A stretch of 64,000 nucleotides of DNA from CAVYHX01 sp963768415. Its GTDB lineage: Bacteria; Pseudomonadota; Gammaproteobacteria; UBA9214. Numbering within the stretch: position 1 is the first letter of the stretch; every line of letters begins with the position of its first letter. Of this stretch, positions 42,814-51,694 are shown piece by piece. The DNA is taken from positions 48,174-112,173 of the forward strand of contig CAVYHX010000019.1 of the NCBI GenBank assembly GCA_963768415.1. The letters run 5' to 3'. The notes beneath the pieces were generated by a model. That model had not been told where the DNA came from. It ran no database searches and saw only the letters and a list, made by a program, of their open reading frames with translations. A program made the position numbers and the translations under genes.

Positions 42814-43413
42814 TCAGGCAACCAGCAACAGGCGCTTGTGGATCGGGCTGCTACGCGGGAAATGCGCACGCAGGAACTCCATCTGGTCGGCAAGGACACG
42901 GCGCCCCTGCAGATAGATGTATTCTGCATGTGTCGGAGTGAACGGTACGGCCAGCAACTCCATGCCCGCCTGCTCGGGCGTGCGCCCGGCCTTGTGATTA
43001 TTGCAGCGCCGGCAGGCGGTCACTACATTGTTCCAGACATCCTGACCACCCTGGATAAGGGGTGTCACATGATCACGCGACAGGTCCCGCAGCGGATGGG
43101 TCACACCGCAATACATACAGTGCTGGGAATCGCGGTTAAACAGCGCCGGGTTATTCAGGGGAGGCACATACCGGTCGCGCAGTTTGCTCAGCGCATGATT
43201 ATGCCCGAAGGTGGCGATAATGGAATTCACGTCGATGACGCTGCGCAACCCCGACCATGCGTTGCAACCACCGTGAATCCGGTACAGCAGCGTGCCGCAG
43301 GTATAGGACACCTGTCCCAGGTGATACAGGCGCACGGCCTCCTTAAACCCCACCCATTCGAGGGGCATACCGGATGCATCCGTACGTAAAACCTGTTGTG
43401 TCAGAGCGTACAT
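42814..43413 (-). CDS. HNH endonuclease family protein
   Basis: A 199-residue protein with a zinc-stabilised HNH module: CMYCG, then DLSRDHVTPLIQGGQDVWNNVVTACRRCNNHKAGRTP, with the DH, N and H residues all present. The N-terminal part is of unknown function. I chose the ATG at 43413 because a strong GGAGG lies 5 bases upstream; the open frame extends to 43500 without support. Chromosomal HNH proteins of this type are common and their target is unknown. Confidence 0.85.
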   Translation of the reverse strand: MYALTQQVLRTDASGMPLEWVGFKEAVRLYHLGQVSYTCGTLLYRIHGGCNAWSGLRSVIDVNSIIATFGHNHALSKLRDRYVPPLNNPALFNRDSQHCMYCGVTHPLRDLSRDHVTPLIQGGQDVWNNVVTACRRCNNHKAGRTPEQAGMELLAVPFTPTHAEYIYLQGRRVLADQMEFLRAHFPRSSPIHKRLLLVA

Positions 43414-43679
43414 CGCAACCTCCGCAGGCAGCTGAATTAATCTTACCTCAAATCCAGCCCGGAAAGTAAATGCACACCTGACCGCATGGCTGCTGTTCAT
43501 ATGATTTATACGCCTGCAGGTTATTCAATCCGGCGCCGGAATCCGCTAGTATTGCCGCTTTTGCGGGGAACTGGCCCGACTGTGCCAAGCACATAGCACA
43601 GCGACCCACGCACCTGCCTGTCATCACATCACCGTCTGACCCGTCGGGATCAGGTAGACATCAGTCCGGGAGAGTATTA

Positions 43680-44813
43680 ATGCCGATACGCGTGGGTGCA
43701 CCCAAAGAGACAACGCCCGGAGAGAATCGGGTCGCCCTGGTGCCCGAAGTCGCCCGGCGACTGGCAGGGCTGGGCGTCGAGGTTTTGCTCGAGGCGGGCG
43801 CGGGCAGCGCCGCACATTATCCGGACAGTGCGTATCCCGATGTCCGTATCGTCGCCGATGCGGCCGCCCTGTACGCCGCCGCCGATGTCATCCTGACCGT
43901 GCAGCCACCCACGGCACAGGCCATCGAGGCCATGCAGGCCGGGGCCAGTGTGATCGGCTTTATGCAGCCGCACAGAGACCCGGAACGGATCACCCTGATG
44001 CAGCAGCGCAATATCACCAGCTACGCCATGGAGCTGGTGCCGCGCATCTCGCGCGCGCAGAGCATGGATGCGCTGTCATCGCAGGCCGCGGTGGCCGGTT
44101 ACCGGGCGGCACTCATGGCCGCCGAACTCTCGGGCCGCTTTTTCCCGATGCTGACCACCGCCGCCGGCACCATCCGCCCGGCAAAAGTCGTCGTCATCGG
44201 CGCCGGGGTGGCCGGACTGCAGGCCATCGCCACCGCGCGCCGCCTGGGCGCCATGGTCGAAGGCTACGATGTCCGCGCCGCCGCCCGGGAACAGGTCGAA
44301 TCACTGGGCGCAAAATTCATCGACATCGCGGTCTCGGCCGAAGGCAGCGGCGGCTATGCGCGCGAACTCACGGAGCAGGAAAAACAGCAGCAGCAGGACA
44401 TCCTGGCCAAACACATTGCCGCCGCCGATGCCGTCATCACCACGGCCGCCATTCCCGGCAGGCCCTCTCCACGCATCATTCCGGCCGCCATGGTCGAGGC
44501 CATGAAGCCCGGTGCCGTCATTATTGACCTGGCAGCCGAGGGCGGGGGTAACTGCGAGCTGACCCGCCCCGGCGAGCAATTCGACCATCAGGGTGTCATT
44601 ATCTACGGGCCACTCAATGTCCCCAGCCAGCTGGCGGTACACGCCAGCGAGATGTATGCAAAAAACCTGTTCAACTTCCTGGCGCCGATGATCACGGCCG
44701 GGGAACTGACGCCGGATCGCGCAGACGAGGTGATCGCCGGCAGTACCCTGACCCACGCGGGCGAGATCACCCATGAACCGACCCGGTCACGCATCGCAGG
44801 AGACCCGTCATGA
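43680..44813 (+). CDS. pntAA: NAD(P) transhydrogenase subunit alpha part 1
   Basis: The NAD(H)-binding domain I of proton-translocating transhydrogenase as a separate 377-residue subunit. It has an alanine-dehydrogenase-like fold with RVGAPKETTPGENRVALVPE at the start, GYRAALMAA, and the Rossmann motif VIGAGVAGLQAIATARRLGA. The split of PntA into two genes is seen in Rhodospirillum and many other proteobacteria. A GGGAGAG ribosome site precedes the ATG, and the stop overlaps pntAB (ATGA). Confidence 0.95.
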   Translation: MPIRVGAPKETTPGENRVALVPEVARRLAGLGVEVLLEAGAGSAAHYPDSAYPDVRIVADAAALYAAADVILTVQPPTAQAIEAMQAGASVIGFMQPHRDPERITLMQQRNITSYAMELVPRISRAQSMDALSSQAAVAGYRAALMAAELSGRFFPMLTTAAGTIRPAKVVVIGAGVAGLQAIATARRLGAMVEGYDVRAAAREQVESLGAKFIDIAVSAEGSGGYARELTEQEKQQQQDILAKHIAAADAVITTAAIPGRPSPRIIPAAMVEAMKPGAVIIDLAAEGGGNCELTRPGEQFDHQGVIIYGPLNVPSQLAVHASEMYAKNLFNFLAPMITAGELTPDRADEVIAGSTLTHAGEITHEPTRSRIAGDPS

Positions 44814-45106
44814 TCGAAGGGATTACCGCACTCTATATCTTTATGCTGTCTGCCTTCACCGGCTATGAGGTCATCAGCCGGGTGCCGGTCATTCTGCATA
44901 CCCCGCTGATGTCCGGCTCCAACTTCGTACACGGCATCGTGCTGGTCGGCGCCATGGTCGCCATGGGCCATGCCCATACGCCCCTGGAGCAGGTCATCGG
45001 CTTCATCGGGGTCATGCTCGCGGCCGGCAATGCCGTCGGCGGCTATGTCGTCACGGAACGCATGCTCGAGATGTTCAAGAGCAGCAAGGGCAAGGGAGCG
45101 GCCTGA
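44810..45106 (+). CDS. pntAB: NAD(P) transhydrogenase subunit alpha part 2
   Basis: A 98-residue membrane subunit with three helices (ALYIFMLSAFTGYEVISRVP, FVHGIVLVGAMVAMGH, VIGFIGVMLAAGNAVGGYVVT). It forms part of the proton channel domain II. Start and stop overlap the flanking pnt genes by 4 bases and 1 base, so the three genes are translationally coupled. Confidence 0.95.
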   Translation: MIEGITALYIFMLSAFTGYEVISRVPVILHTPLMSGSNFVHGIVLVGAMVAMGHAHTPLEQVIGFIGVMLAAGNAVGGYVVTERMLEMFKSSKGKGAA

Positions 45107-46482
45107 TGGAAAACCTTATCGATAACCTTATCGAAATCTGTTATTTCGTTGCGGCCATCCTGTTTATCGTGGGCCTCAAGCGCATGAGCTCGCCGGTCAC
45201 GGCGCGCGGCGGCATCCTCTGGGCCGGCGCCGGCATGCTGGTGGCCACCCTGATCACCTTCCTGTGGCCGGGCATGGAAAATTACCTGCTCATGACCGTC
45301 GCGATCTTCATCGGCGGCGTCGCCGCGTGGTGGTCCGGGAAAAAGGTCGCCATGACCGACATGCCGCAAATGATCGCGCTGTACAATGGCATGGGTGGCG
45401 GTGCCGCCGGGACCATCGCCGCGGTGGAACTGCTCCGCGGCGAATTTCACTCCCAGATTTTCCTGGTGCTCGCCCTGCTCGGCGCCCTGATCGGCTCGAT
45501 CTCCTTTTCCGGCTCCCTGGTCGCCTTCGCCAAGCTGCAGGGGCTGTTGCGCCGCCCCCTGTGGTTTCCCGGCCAGCAGTTTTTCAATCTGGCCGTGTTC
45601 GCCACCGCCCTGGTGTTCGGCACCCTGTTGATTATCAACACTGATTTTCCGGGCATCATCATATTGCTGTTCTTCGCTGCCGCCCTGGCCTTCGGTATTT
45701 TCATGACACTGCCGATCGGCGGCGCTGATATGCCAGTGGTGATCTCCCTGTTCAACGCCCTCACCGGCCTTGCCGTCGCCTTCGAGGGTTTTGTGCTCAA
45801 CAATGCCGCCATGATCATCGCGGGGACCGTCGTGGGTTCTGCCGGCACGCTGCTCACCCAGCTCATGGCCCGGGCCATGAACCGCTCGCTGGCCAGCGTC
45901 CTGTTCAGAAAGTTCGGCGCCAGCGGCGGGGCGGAAGAGTCGGTGACCGGCGCCCTGAAACCCATCGACGCCAGCGATGCCGGCATCATGATGGCTTATG
46001 CAGAACGGGTCATCATCATTCCCGGCTACGGCATGGCGGTCGCCCAGGCCCAGCACAAGGTACAGGAACTGGCACAATTACTGCTCCAGCGTGACGTGCA
46101 GGTCAAATTCGCCATTCACCCGGTGGCCGGACGCATGCCGGGTCACATGAATGTCCTGCTCGCCGAGGCCAACGTACCCTATGACATGCTCTATGACCTG
46201 GACGAGATCAATGCCGATTTTCCCCAAACCGACGTGGCACTGGTAATCGGCGCCAACGACGTGGTCAACCCGAGCGCGCGCTCCAACCCGGACAGTCCCA
46301 TCTACGGCATGCCGATTCTCAATGCCGACCAGGCGCACAATGTAATCGTCATCAAACGCGGCCAGGGCAAGGGCTTCTCGGGCGTCGAAAACGCGCTGTT
46401 CTACGGCGACAACACCCGCATGCTCTACGGTGACGGCCAGGCCATGGTCGGAGAGCTGATTACGGCGATCAAGCAGTTGTAA
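45106..46482 (+). CDS. pntB: NAD(P) transhydrogenase subunit beta
   Basis: A 458-residue subunit: about eight membrane helices completing the channel, then the NADP(H)-binding domain III (VIIIPGYGMAVAQAQ, FAIHPVAGRMPGHMNVLLAEA, VIGANDVVNPSA). Using the proton gradient, the complex reduces NADP+ with NADH. With gltBD it would match NADPH supply to glutamate synthesis, though no regulation is visible. A small hairpin (GTGCTGG/CCAGCAC) lies at 46499-46516. Confidence 0.95.
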   Translation: MENLIDNLIEICYFVAAILFIVGLKRMSSPVTARGGILWAGAGMLVATLITFLWPGMENYLLMTVAIFIGGVAAWWSGKKVAMTDMPQMIALYNGMGGGAAGTIAAVELLRGEFHSQIFLVLALLGALIGSISFSGSLVAFAKLQGLLRRPLWFPGQQFFNLAVFATALVFGTLLIINTDFPGIIILLFFAAALAFGIFMTLPIGGADMPVVISLFNALTGLAVAFEGFVLNNAAMIIAGTVVGSAGTLLTQLMARAMNRSLASVLFRKFGASGGAEESVTGALKPIDASDAGIMMAYAERVIIIPGYGMAVAQAQHKVQELAQLLLQRDVQVKFAIHPVAGRMPGHMNVLLAEANVPYDMLYDLDEINADFPQTDVALVIGANDVVNPSARSNPDSPIYGMPILNADQAHNVIVIKRGQGKGFSGVENALFYGDNTRMLYGDGQAMVGELITAIKQL

Positions 46483-46580
46483 ACATCCGCGAAGAGACGT
46501 GCTGGGTTACCAGCACCCGTCATGTAAACGACACATGGCAGCCGAAATGCACAGGGCAACGCCACCACTCCGTGTCTATA

Positions 46581-46635
46581 TGCAGGAGCGCCGGCCTTCG
46601 GCGCGATGGGTTGGGGCGCCATCGCGGCCTGGGGA
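46581..46635. repeat. REP-like element, short copy
   Basis: TGCAGGAGCGCCGGCCTTCGGCGCGATGGG followed by CGCCATCGCGGCCTGGG. It is a shorter, diverged relative of the repeats at 31.0, 37.9 and 41.7 kb, in the gap between pntB and the convergent DUF3106 gene. The identification rests on the shared GGAGCG...GCGCGATGG and ATCGCGGCC pieces. Confidence 0.5.
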
Positions 46636-46668
46636 GACACATGTTGCGCAGTGCGGAATGGCGCATCT

Positions 46669-47166
46669 TCACCGCTGCCGCCGCTCTACCCCGTTACGCT
46701 GTTGCTGTTCCAGGCGCTGGCGGCGGCGTTCCCGGAACCGCTGACGCTCTTCCGGTGTGAGATTCTGCCAGCGCTCGCGCAGGGCCTTGCGCCGTGCCGG
46801 TGGCAGTTGCTGGAAGCGCTTGAATTTGCGGCGTAATTGCGCGCGTTCAGCGGGTGGCAACGCCTTGAAACGCTGAAAGCGCTCGCGCACCTGCGCCTTG
46901 CGCTCGGGCGACAGACTCTGCCAGTGCTTGAGACGCTCGCGCAGCTGGCCCCGCTCCTTCGGTGTCAGGTTTTCCCAGCGTGCCGCGCCCTTGCGCAACA
47001 GTGCCTGGCGGGCGGGCGGTAACTGATCCCAGGTTTCCGCAAAGGATTGCAGGACGCCCTGTTCGGCCGCTGTCAGGTCGCTCCAGGCGGCGGCCTCTTC
47101 CCCGGCCAGCAGCGCACCCGGCCAGAGCAATGACAGCAACAGCGTGCAGCATGTCAGCTTAATCAT
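46669..47166 (-). CDS. DUF3106 secreted protein
   Basis: A 165-residue exported protein: signal peptide (LLLSLLWPGALLAGEEA, cleavage after about residue 21), then five to six repeats of the type W..L(P/T)P..R..LR.R, for example LPPARQALLRKGAARWENLTPKER. It is strongly basic at the C terminus. DUF3106 proteins have no assigned function and usually sit beside ECF sigma genes, as here. The ATG overlaps the end of the preceding minus-strand gene by 8 bases. Confidence 0.82.
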   Translation of the reverse strand: MIKLTCCTLLLSLLWPGALLAGEEAAAWSDLTAAEQGVLQSFAETWDQLPPARQALLRKGAARWENLTPKERGQLRERLKHWQSLSPERKAQVRERFQRFKALPPAERAQLRRKFKRFQQLPPARRKALRERWQNLTPEERQRFRERRRQRLEQQQRNGVERRQR

Positions 47167-47380
47167 TCGCCGCCTCCCCGGTTTCGCTAGCGGGTAGTGT
47201 CACGGGTCCGGTCTCCTGCCAGTCAGTTGATTCCAGTACCGCAGGATCAACCCACTGGCCGTCTTCGGTCTCCCATTCGACCAGAAAATCCAGCAGCTCC
47301 ATCGAAGGTGGCTCCACCACCTTCACTTCAGCCGGCAGAATTTGCGGTGCTGTCAACATAATCACCAGTCCGGCGCACAC
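47159..47380 (-). CDS. Small exported protein of the sigma/anti-sigma operon
   Basis: A 73-residue frame starting at GTG 47380 (an ATG lies 7 codons inside). A short hydrophobic leader (CAGLVIMLTAPQILPA) precedes a small acidic domain with MELLDFLVEWETEDGQWVDP. I do not recognise the domain beyond its resemblance to acidic partners in such operons. It lies 4 bases after the anti-sigma gene and overlaps the DUF3106 gene, so the four genes form one transcription unit. Confidence 0.6.
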   Translation of the reverse strand: MCAGLVIMLTAPQILPAEVKVVEPPSMELLDFLVEWETEDGQWVDPAVLESTDWQETGPVTLPASETGEAAND

Positions 47381-47384
47381 GCGG

Positions 47385-47732
47385 CTAACCGGTCGTGTCC
47401 TCCTCCGCCAGCCAGTCATAGAAATCCAGCTCCTCGATAAGTTGCAGTTCACCCGCCACCAGAATTTCCCAATCATCCGCTGCCAGCACGGGCACAGGCA
47501 CAGCGTCATCCCCACGCCAGAGCACCACGGTCAGCACCATCACAGCCACGGTTGCAAAGGCACCTGCCGGTAACCAGTATGCAGACCGGTTGTGCGCCGG
47601 CACGGCAGCCAGCGCCCGGTGGCGTGCGGCCTGCAGGCGCGCCGCGGTCAGCGCATCGACATCTTCTTCATAAACATCGAGTTGCCGCTTGAGCCGGGTG
47701 ATGAGTTGTCGGTCGTTGTCGTCAGTTGCCAT
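47385..47732 (-). CDS. Probable anti-sigma factor, DUF3619-like
   Basis: A 115-residue bitopic membrane protein: a cytoplasmic N-terminal helical part (RLKRQLDVYEEDVDALTAARLQAARHRAL), one membrane helix (about 57-75, YWLPAGAFATVAVMVLTVVLW), and a short acidic tail ending EELDFYDWLAEED. The ATG overlaps the sigma factor stop (TGATG). Size, topology and position fit an anti-sigma regulator of the ECF factor. This is inference from context. Confidence 0.65.
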   Translation of the reverse strand: MATDDNDRQLITRLKRQLDVYEEDVDALTAARLQAARHRALAAVPAHNRSAYWLPAGAFATVAVMVLTVVLWRGDDAVPVPVLAADDWEILVAGELQLIEELDFYDWLAEEDTTG

Positions 47733-48277
47733 CACCAATGTCCATCCAGTTGTTGTCGCAGGGTTTGCAGCGCACGGGACAAATGGGTTTTCACGCTGCC
47801 ACCGGAGCAACCCATCGCGCGCGCGGTGGCATTTACATCCAGTCCGTCCCAGATCCGCAGCATGAAGGCCTGCTGCTGCCGCGCCGGTAACCGGTGCACG
47901 GCCGATTGCAGCCGGTCCATGGCAGCGTCCTGCGCCACCGCTGCCTCCGGAGTAATCCCGGCCGGATCTGCAATCCCCTGCAGAGGATCCGCCGCATCAC
48001 CGTCCGCCGCATCCCGCCAGGGCCTGAGCCAGGTCCGGAACCGGTTGCGTACCGCACGCCGCCGGTGAAAATCACGACTGCAGTTCTGCAGGATACGGTA
48101 AAACAGTGGCCGCCACTCGGCCTCATCACGATCCGCATAGCGGCGGCAGAGCTGCAGCATGGCCTCCTGTACCACATCCAGGGCATCGTCCGGGTTGCCG
48201 GTCGCCATTTCCGCCATGCGATAGGCACGCCGCTCGATGCCGGCCAGAAACCCGTCCAGTGCAGTGCGCTTGTCCAG
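47732..48277 (-). CDS. ECF-type RNA polymerase sigma factor
   Basis: Region 2 (ATGNPDDALDVVQEAMLQLCRRY) and region 4 (LPARQQQAFMLRIWDGLDVNATARAMGCSGGSVKTHLSRALQTLR) are both clear. The first ATG is at 48217, but the frame is open upstream and encodes a good region 2 start (DKRTALDGFLAGIERRAYRMAE), as in relatives. The only candidate initiator there is CTG at 48277, 4 bases after an excellent AGGGGAGG; no ATG, GTG or TTG exists in this frame before the upstream stop. Either CTG is used, the shorter ATG form is made, or a base is miscalled. Confidence 0.85.
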   Translation of the reverse strand: MDKRTALDGFLAGIERRAYRMAEMATGNPDDALDVVQEAMLQLCRRYADRDEAEWRPLFYRILQNCSRDFHRRRAVRNRFRTWLRPWRDAADGDAADPLQGIADPAGITPEAAVAQDAAMDRLQSAVHRLPARQQQAFMLRIWDGLDVNATARAMGCSGGSVKTHLSRALQTLRQQLDGHW

Positions 48278-48378
48278 CCGGCCTCCCCTGTCAATCGTCC
48301 GTTACACCGCGCCGATGATGACCACCGGTGTACCGGCCCTGTCTGGTATGAATGATACCCTGGCTGCTCAGTGACGCA

Positions 48379-48840
48379 TTACCGCCGCACGGCCCGCGGG
48401 TGCGGACGGTGTTGCTGATGGCGTGCGCGATGATCAAGACGATGATTGATACGGTCGCCCTTGTTGTCCAGGCGGCGTTCACTGCGATCTCCCCTGAAAT
48501 CCAGGCGCCGCTCGACGCGGTCTCCCCGGTAATCGAGGTGGCGCTCGACTCGATCACCCTTATGATCCAGCCGGTGTGCCAGCCCGTCCTTGCCGTGTGC
48601 CTCCGCCCGATCCGCGCGCCGGTCGAGCTGCTCATTGATTGCTTCACCGCGCACATCCAGGCGTTCGTTAATGCGCTCACCGCGCTGGTCCAGGCGGTCA
48701 TTGATGACTTCACCGCGCCGGTCGAGGCGGGCATCGATTCGATCACCTGCTTTATCAGGGTCGAACTCGGCCTGCGCCAGATTTGTGCTCAACAAGACAC
48801 ACAGACCGCATAACAATGAAAGCTGATTTAATGTTTGCAT
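48379..48840 (-). CDS. Secreted protein made of about nine 11-residue repeats
   Basis: A 153-residue protein with a signal peptide (LSLLCGLCVLLSTNLAQA, cleavage near residue 24). The rest is built from an 11-residue unit of the form (R/K)G(D/E)RI(N/E)(E/D)RLD(x): GDRIDARLDRR, GEVINDRLDQR, GERINERLDVR, GEAINEQLDRR, then after a spacer GDRVERHLDYR, GDRVERRLDFR, GDRSERRLDNK, GDRINHRLDHR. It is highly charged and probably a long amphipathic helix. A GAGGAG ribosome site precedes the ATG. It lies about 100 bases upstream of the ECF sigma gene, same strand. Function unknown. Confidence 0.75.
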   Translation of the reverse strand: MQTLNQLSLLCGLCVLLSTNLAQAEFDPDKAGDRIDARLDRRGEVINDRLDQRGERINERLDVRGEAINEQLDRRADRAEAHGKDGLAHRLDHKGDRVERHLDYRGDRVERRLDFRGDRSERRLDNKGDRINHRLDHRARHQQHRPHPRAVRR

Positions 48841-49401
48841 GTAAAACTCCTCTTCGATTGATATTAACGTTGCTCATCCTGTACAACGCCGTGATCGCAA
48901 GACGGTTGACATACATTGTGTCCGGCGGTGCTATCATGTTCGCACCGTTAACCAGGTGATACAGGTGGTGGCGTTAGCCACTGCCGAATGCAGCTCGCGC
49001 CAGCGTGAATTGACCGTTCCCGGCTGTAAAAACAAGGCCTGGCGCAGCGAATCGGATCAAGTCCAGACAACTCGGCTTATGCACAGCCCCGGTGCGCGTG
49101 TAGTTTTTTAGCAACAAACTCGCAATATTAGTATATTAGTAACTTATAGAAAGCTGTAAATGTCTATTTTATATAAATATTTTACTAAGGATAAATTTTG
49201 CTCAATTTAACAGCGACACTGGATTTATAGGCTTTTGACGCGCTTTACCCCAATTCATCAACAGACTTATCCACAGATTTTGTGGATAACGAGAGGCTAT
49301 CAAGCAGATGAAGGGCTTAGCCTCGTTTGATAACAATCTGTCTCAGCCATGCGTGCTAACTGCACCCTTGTTTCATCACTAGCACGCTCGCGGCATCTAC
49401 C
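48841..49401. other. Gene-free, partly A+T-rich region upstream of priA
   Basis: 561 bases without a convincing gene, between the divergent repeat-protein gene and priA. It holds a GC-rich part (48940-49110) with a small GTGGC/GCCAC hairpin, then a strongly A+T-rich stretch (about 49106-49210), then two DnaA boxes. Promoters for both flanking genes must lie here, but none is clear-cut. Confidence 0.6.
49267..49289. promoter_or_regulatory. Inverted pair of perfect DnaA boxes
   Basis: TTATCCACA at 49267-49275 and its reverse complement at 49281-49289, separated by 5 bases, immediately downstream of the A+T-rich stretch. This is the only inverted pair in the window. priA, which encodes the replication restart helicase, begins 112 bases later. 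Confidence 0.55.
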
Positions 49402-51594
49402 GTGACCGATTTCATCCTGCGCATTGCTGTGCCAGCGCCGTTATACCGCAGCTTTGATTACCTGCCCCCCGCCGGTGTGTCGCAACAGGCACTGCAACCG
49501 GGCATGCGCGTGCGCATTCCCTTCGGGCGCCGCCATGTCATCGGCGTGCTGCTGGAAGTGGTAATGCACACACCGGTTGAGCAACATAAACTGAAACGCG
49601 CCAGCGCAGTACTCGACGCCACGCCGGTTATCACCGCGGACATCCTCGCCATGGTGCAATGGGCCAGCGCCTATTATCAGCATCCGATCGGTGACGCACT
49701 CGCCACCGCCCTGCCGGTACTGCTGCGCCGTGGTAAACAGCCGGAAACAGGGACCCCCGGCTGGCGCCTCACACCTGCTGGTGCTGCAATTGATCCTGAA
49801 TCGCTTCAGCGCGCCCCGCGGCAACAGGCCGTGCTCACTGCGTTGCGCGCGCAGCCCGACGGTATCAGCCGTGCCGGGCTGGATGCCACGGCAGCGGTAT
49901 TGAAGGCACTGCACGCCAAGGGCTGGCTGGAACCGGTAAACCTGCAGACGCGAAAGCAGCCTGGCCAGCCGGTCACAACAACCCGCCATACACTCAATAG
50001 CGCGCAACAAGCGGCAGTAGCTGCCGTAATTCCGTCACTCGACCGATTCAACGCCTTCCTGCTGGAAGGTGTCACCGGCAGCGGCAAGACCGAGGTCTAC
50101 CTGACAGTGATCGAGACAGTCATGAGGCAGCAGCGCCAGGCACTGATACTGGTCCCGGAAATCGGATTGACACCGCAGCTGGTGGCACGCTTCCGGGAGC
50201 GCTTCCAGGTGCCGCTGGCCATCCTGCATTCCGGCCTCGGTGACCGCGAGCGCCTCAGCGCCTGGCAGCAGGCGCGCACCGGCGCGGCGCCCATCGTCAT
50301 CGGGACACGCTCGGCGATATTTACACCGCTGGCCCGGCCGGGTGTGCTGGTGGTCGACGAGGAGCACGATGCCTCGCTGAAACAGCAGGACGGGTTCCGC
50401 TACTCGGCCCGGGACCTGGCTGTATGGCGGGCCCGCCAGGCGGGTATTCCCGTGCTCCTCGGTTCCGCCACTCCATCCCTGGAAAGCCTGTACAACGTCG
50501 AACAACGGCGCTACCAGTGCCTGTCGCTGCCGGAACGCACCGGCGCCGCCGAATTGCCCGAGTACCAGATCCTGGATATCGGCCTGCTGCCGCTGGAGAA
50601 CGGCCTGTCGCTGCCGCTGATCCGGCACATCCGCAAACATCTGGATGCCGATGGCCAGGTCCTGTTGTTCCTGAACCGGCGCGGTTTTGCCCCGACCCTG
50701 ATTTGCTACGATTGCAACTGGGTCGCTACCTGCCGGCGCTGTGACGCGCGCATGACCCTGCATCAGCGTGACGGGCGCCTGCACTGTCATCATTGTGGCA
50801 GTCAACGCCCCATCGACAGCACCTGCCCGGAATGCCAGGGCAGTGAACTGCATCCACTGGGTCAGGGCACCGAACGGGTGGAACAGGCACTGGCCGACCA
50901 CTTTCCCGAAGTGGAACGGTTGCGCATCGACCGCGACACCACCCGCCGCAAGGGTGAGCTGGAGCAGTTACTGGCGCGGGCGGAGTCAGGCCAGGGCCGT
51001 CTGTTGCTGGGGACCCAGATGCTCGCCAAGGGCCATCACTTCCCTGCAGTCACCCTGGTCGGCATTCTGGATGCAGACCACGGGCTGTTCAGCACCGATT
51101 TTCGTGCCAGTGAACGCATGGCCCAGTTGATTGTGCAGGTGGCCGGGCGCGCCGGACGGCATGACCGCCCCGGCTCCGTCATCATCCAGACCCGCCACCC
51201 TGAGCATCCACTGTTGCAGCTGCTGATTACTCAGGGGTATCCGGCATTTGCCCGCGCCGCCCTGGCGGAGCGCAAGGCCGCCAGTCTGCCGCCCGTCACC
51301 AGCCTTGCCCTGTTGCGTGCCGAAGCGACGGCGGCCGAACTTCCGCTCGAGTTCCTGGAGGCGGTAAGCGCGCGCATTGCGCCGGCGGACAGGGACTATG
51401 TCGAAATCTGGGGCCCGGTACCGGCCGCCATGGAACGCCGGGCCGGCCGCTACCGGGCCCAGTTGCTGCTGCAATCCAGTCAGCGCGGCAAGCTGCAGCT
51501 GCTGCTCGGCAGGCTGGTTCGGGAGCTGGAGCAGGCCAAAGAGGGGCGCCAGGTGCGCTGGTCGGTGGATGTCGATCCGGCGGACACATATTAA
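49402..51594 (+). CDS. priA: Primosomal protein N' (replication restart helicase PriA)
   Basis: A 3'-5' DNA helicase that reloads the replisome at collapsed forks. 730 residues: N-terminal 3'-DNA-binding domain (PLYRSFDYLPP), Walker A GVTGSGKTE, DEAH-type box VVDEEHDASLKQQDG, the zinc-binding insertion with eight cysteines (CYDCNWVATCRRC ... CHHCGSQ ... CPEC), and helicase motifs V-VI (GTQMLAKGHHFP, QVAGRAGRH). The start is GTG at 49402. The priA-argS-SPOR order is conserved, for example in Pseudomonas. Confidence 0.96.
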   Translation: MTDFILRIAVPAPLYRSFDYLPPAGVSQQALQPGMRVRIPFGRRHVIGVLLEVVMHTPVEQHKLKRASAVLDATPVITADILAMVQWASAYYQHPIGDALATALPVLLRRGKQPETGTPGWRLTPAGAAIDPESLQRAPRQQAVLTALRAQPDGISRAGLDATAAVLKALHAKGWLEPVNLQTRKQPGQPVTTTRHTLNSAQQAAVAAVIPSLDRFNAFLLEGVTGSGKTEVYLTVIETVMRQQRQALILVPEIGLTPQLVARFRERFQVPLAILHSGLGDRERLSAWQQARTGAAPIVIGTRSAIFTPLARPGVLVVDEEHDASLKQQDGFRYSARDLAVWRARQAGIPVLLGSATPSLESLYNVEQRRYQCLSLPERTGAAELPEYQILDIGLLPLENGLSLPLIRHIRKHLDADGQVLLFLNRRGFAPTLICYDCNWVATCRRCDARMTLHQRDGRLHCHHCGSQRPIDSTCPECQGSELHPLGQGTERVEQALADHFPEVERLRIDRDTTRRKGELEQLLARAESGQGRLLLGTQMLAKGHHFPAVTLVGILDADHGLFSTDFRASERMAQLIVQVAGRAGRHDRPGSVIIQTRHPEHPLLQLLITQGYPAFARAALAERKAASLPPVTSLALLRAEATAAELPLEFLEAVSARIAPADRDYVEIWGPVPAAMERRAGRYRAQLLLQSSQRGKLQLLLGRLVRELEQAKEGRQVRWSVDVDPADTY

Positions 51595-51694
51595 CCACCA
51601 CTTGTGGTTGCAAGATGGTGAACGGCCGGGATAATAGGCGGGGCGTTTTGAAAGGGTTCTGCATTATCAGGGCGTGCGCGTCAGTGTCTTGTGT

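Noticed and set aside
47591..48355. Plus-strand frames of more than 150 codons opposite the sigma/anti-sigma genes
   Set aside because: Shadows of the minus-strand operon, which has clear sigma region 2 and 4 motifs.
49106..49290. Firm call of oriC upstream of priA
   Set aside because: DnaA boxes and an A+T-rich tract are present, but only two boxes, no dnaA, dnaN or mnmG nearby and no skew data, so it is kept as a finding and not annotated as an origin.
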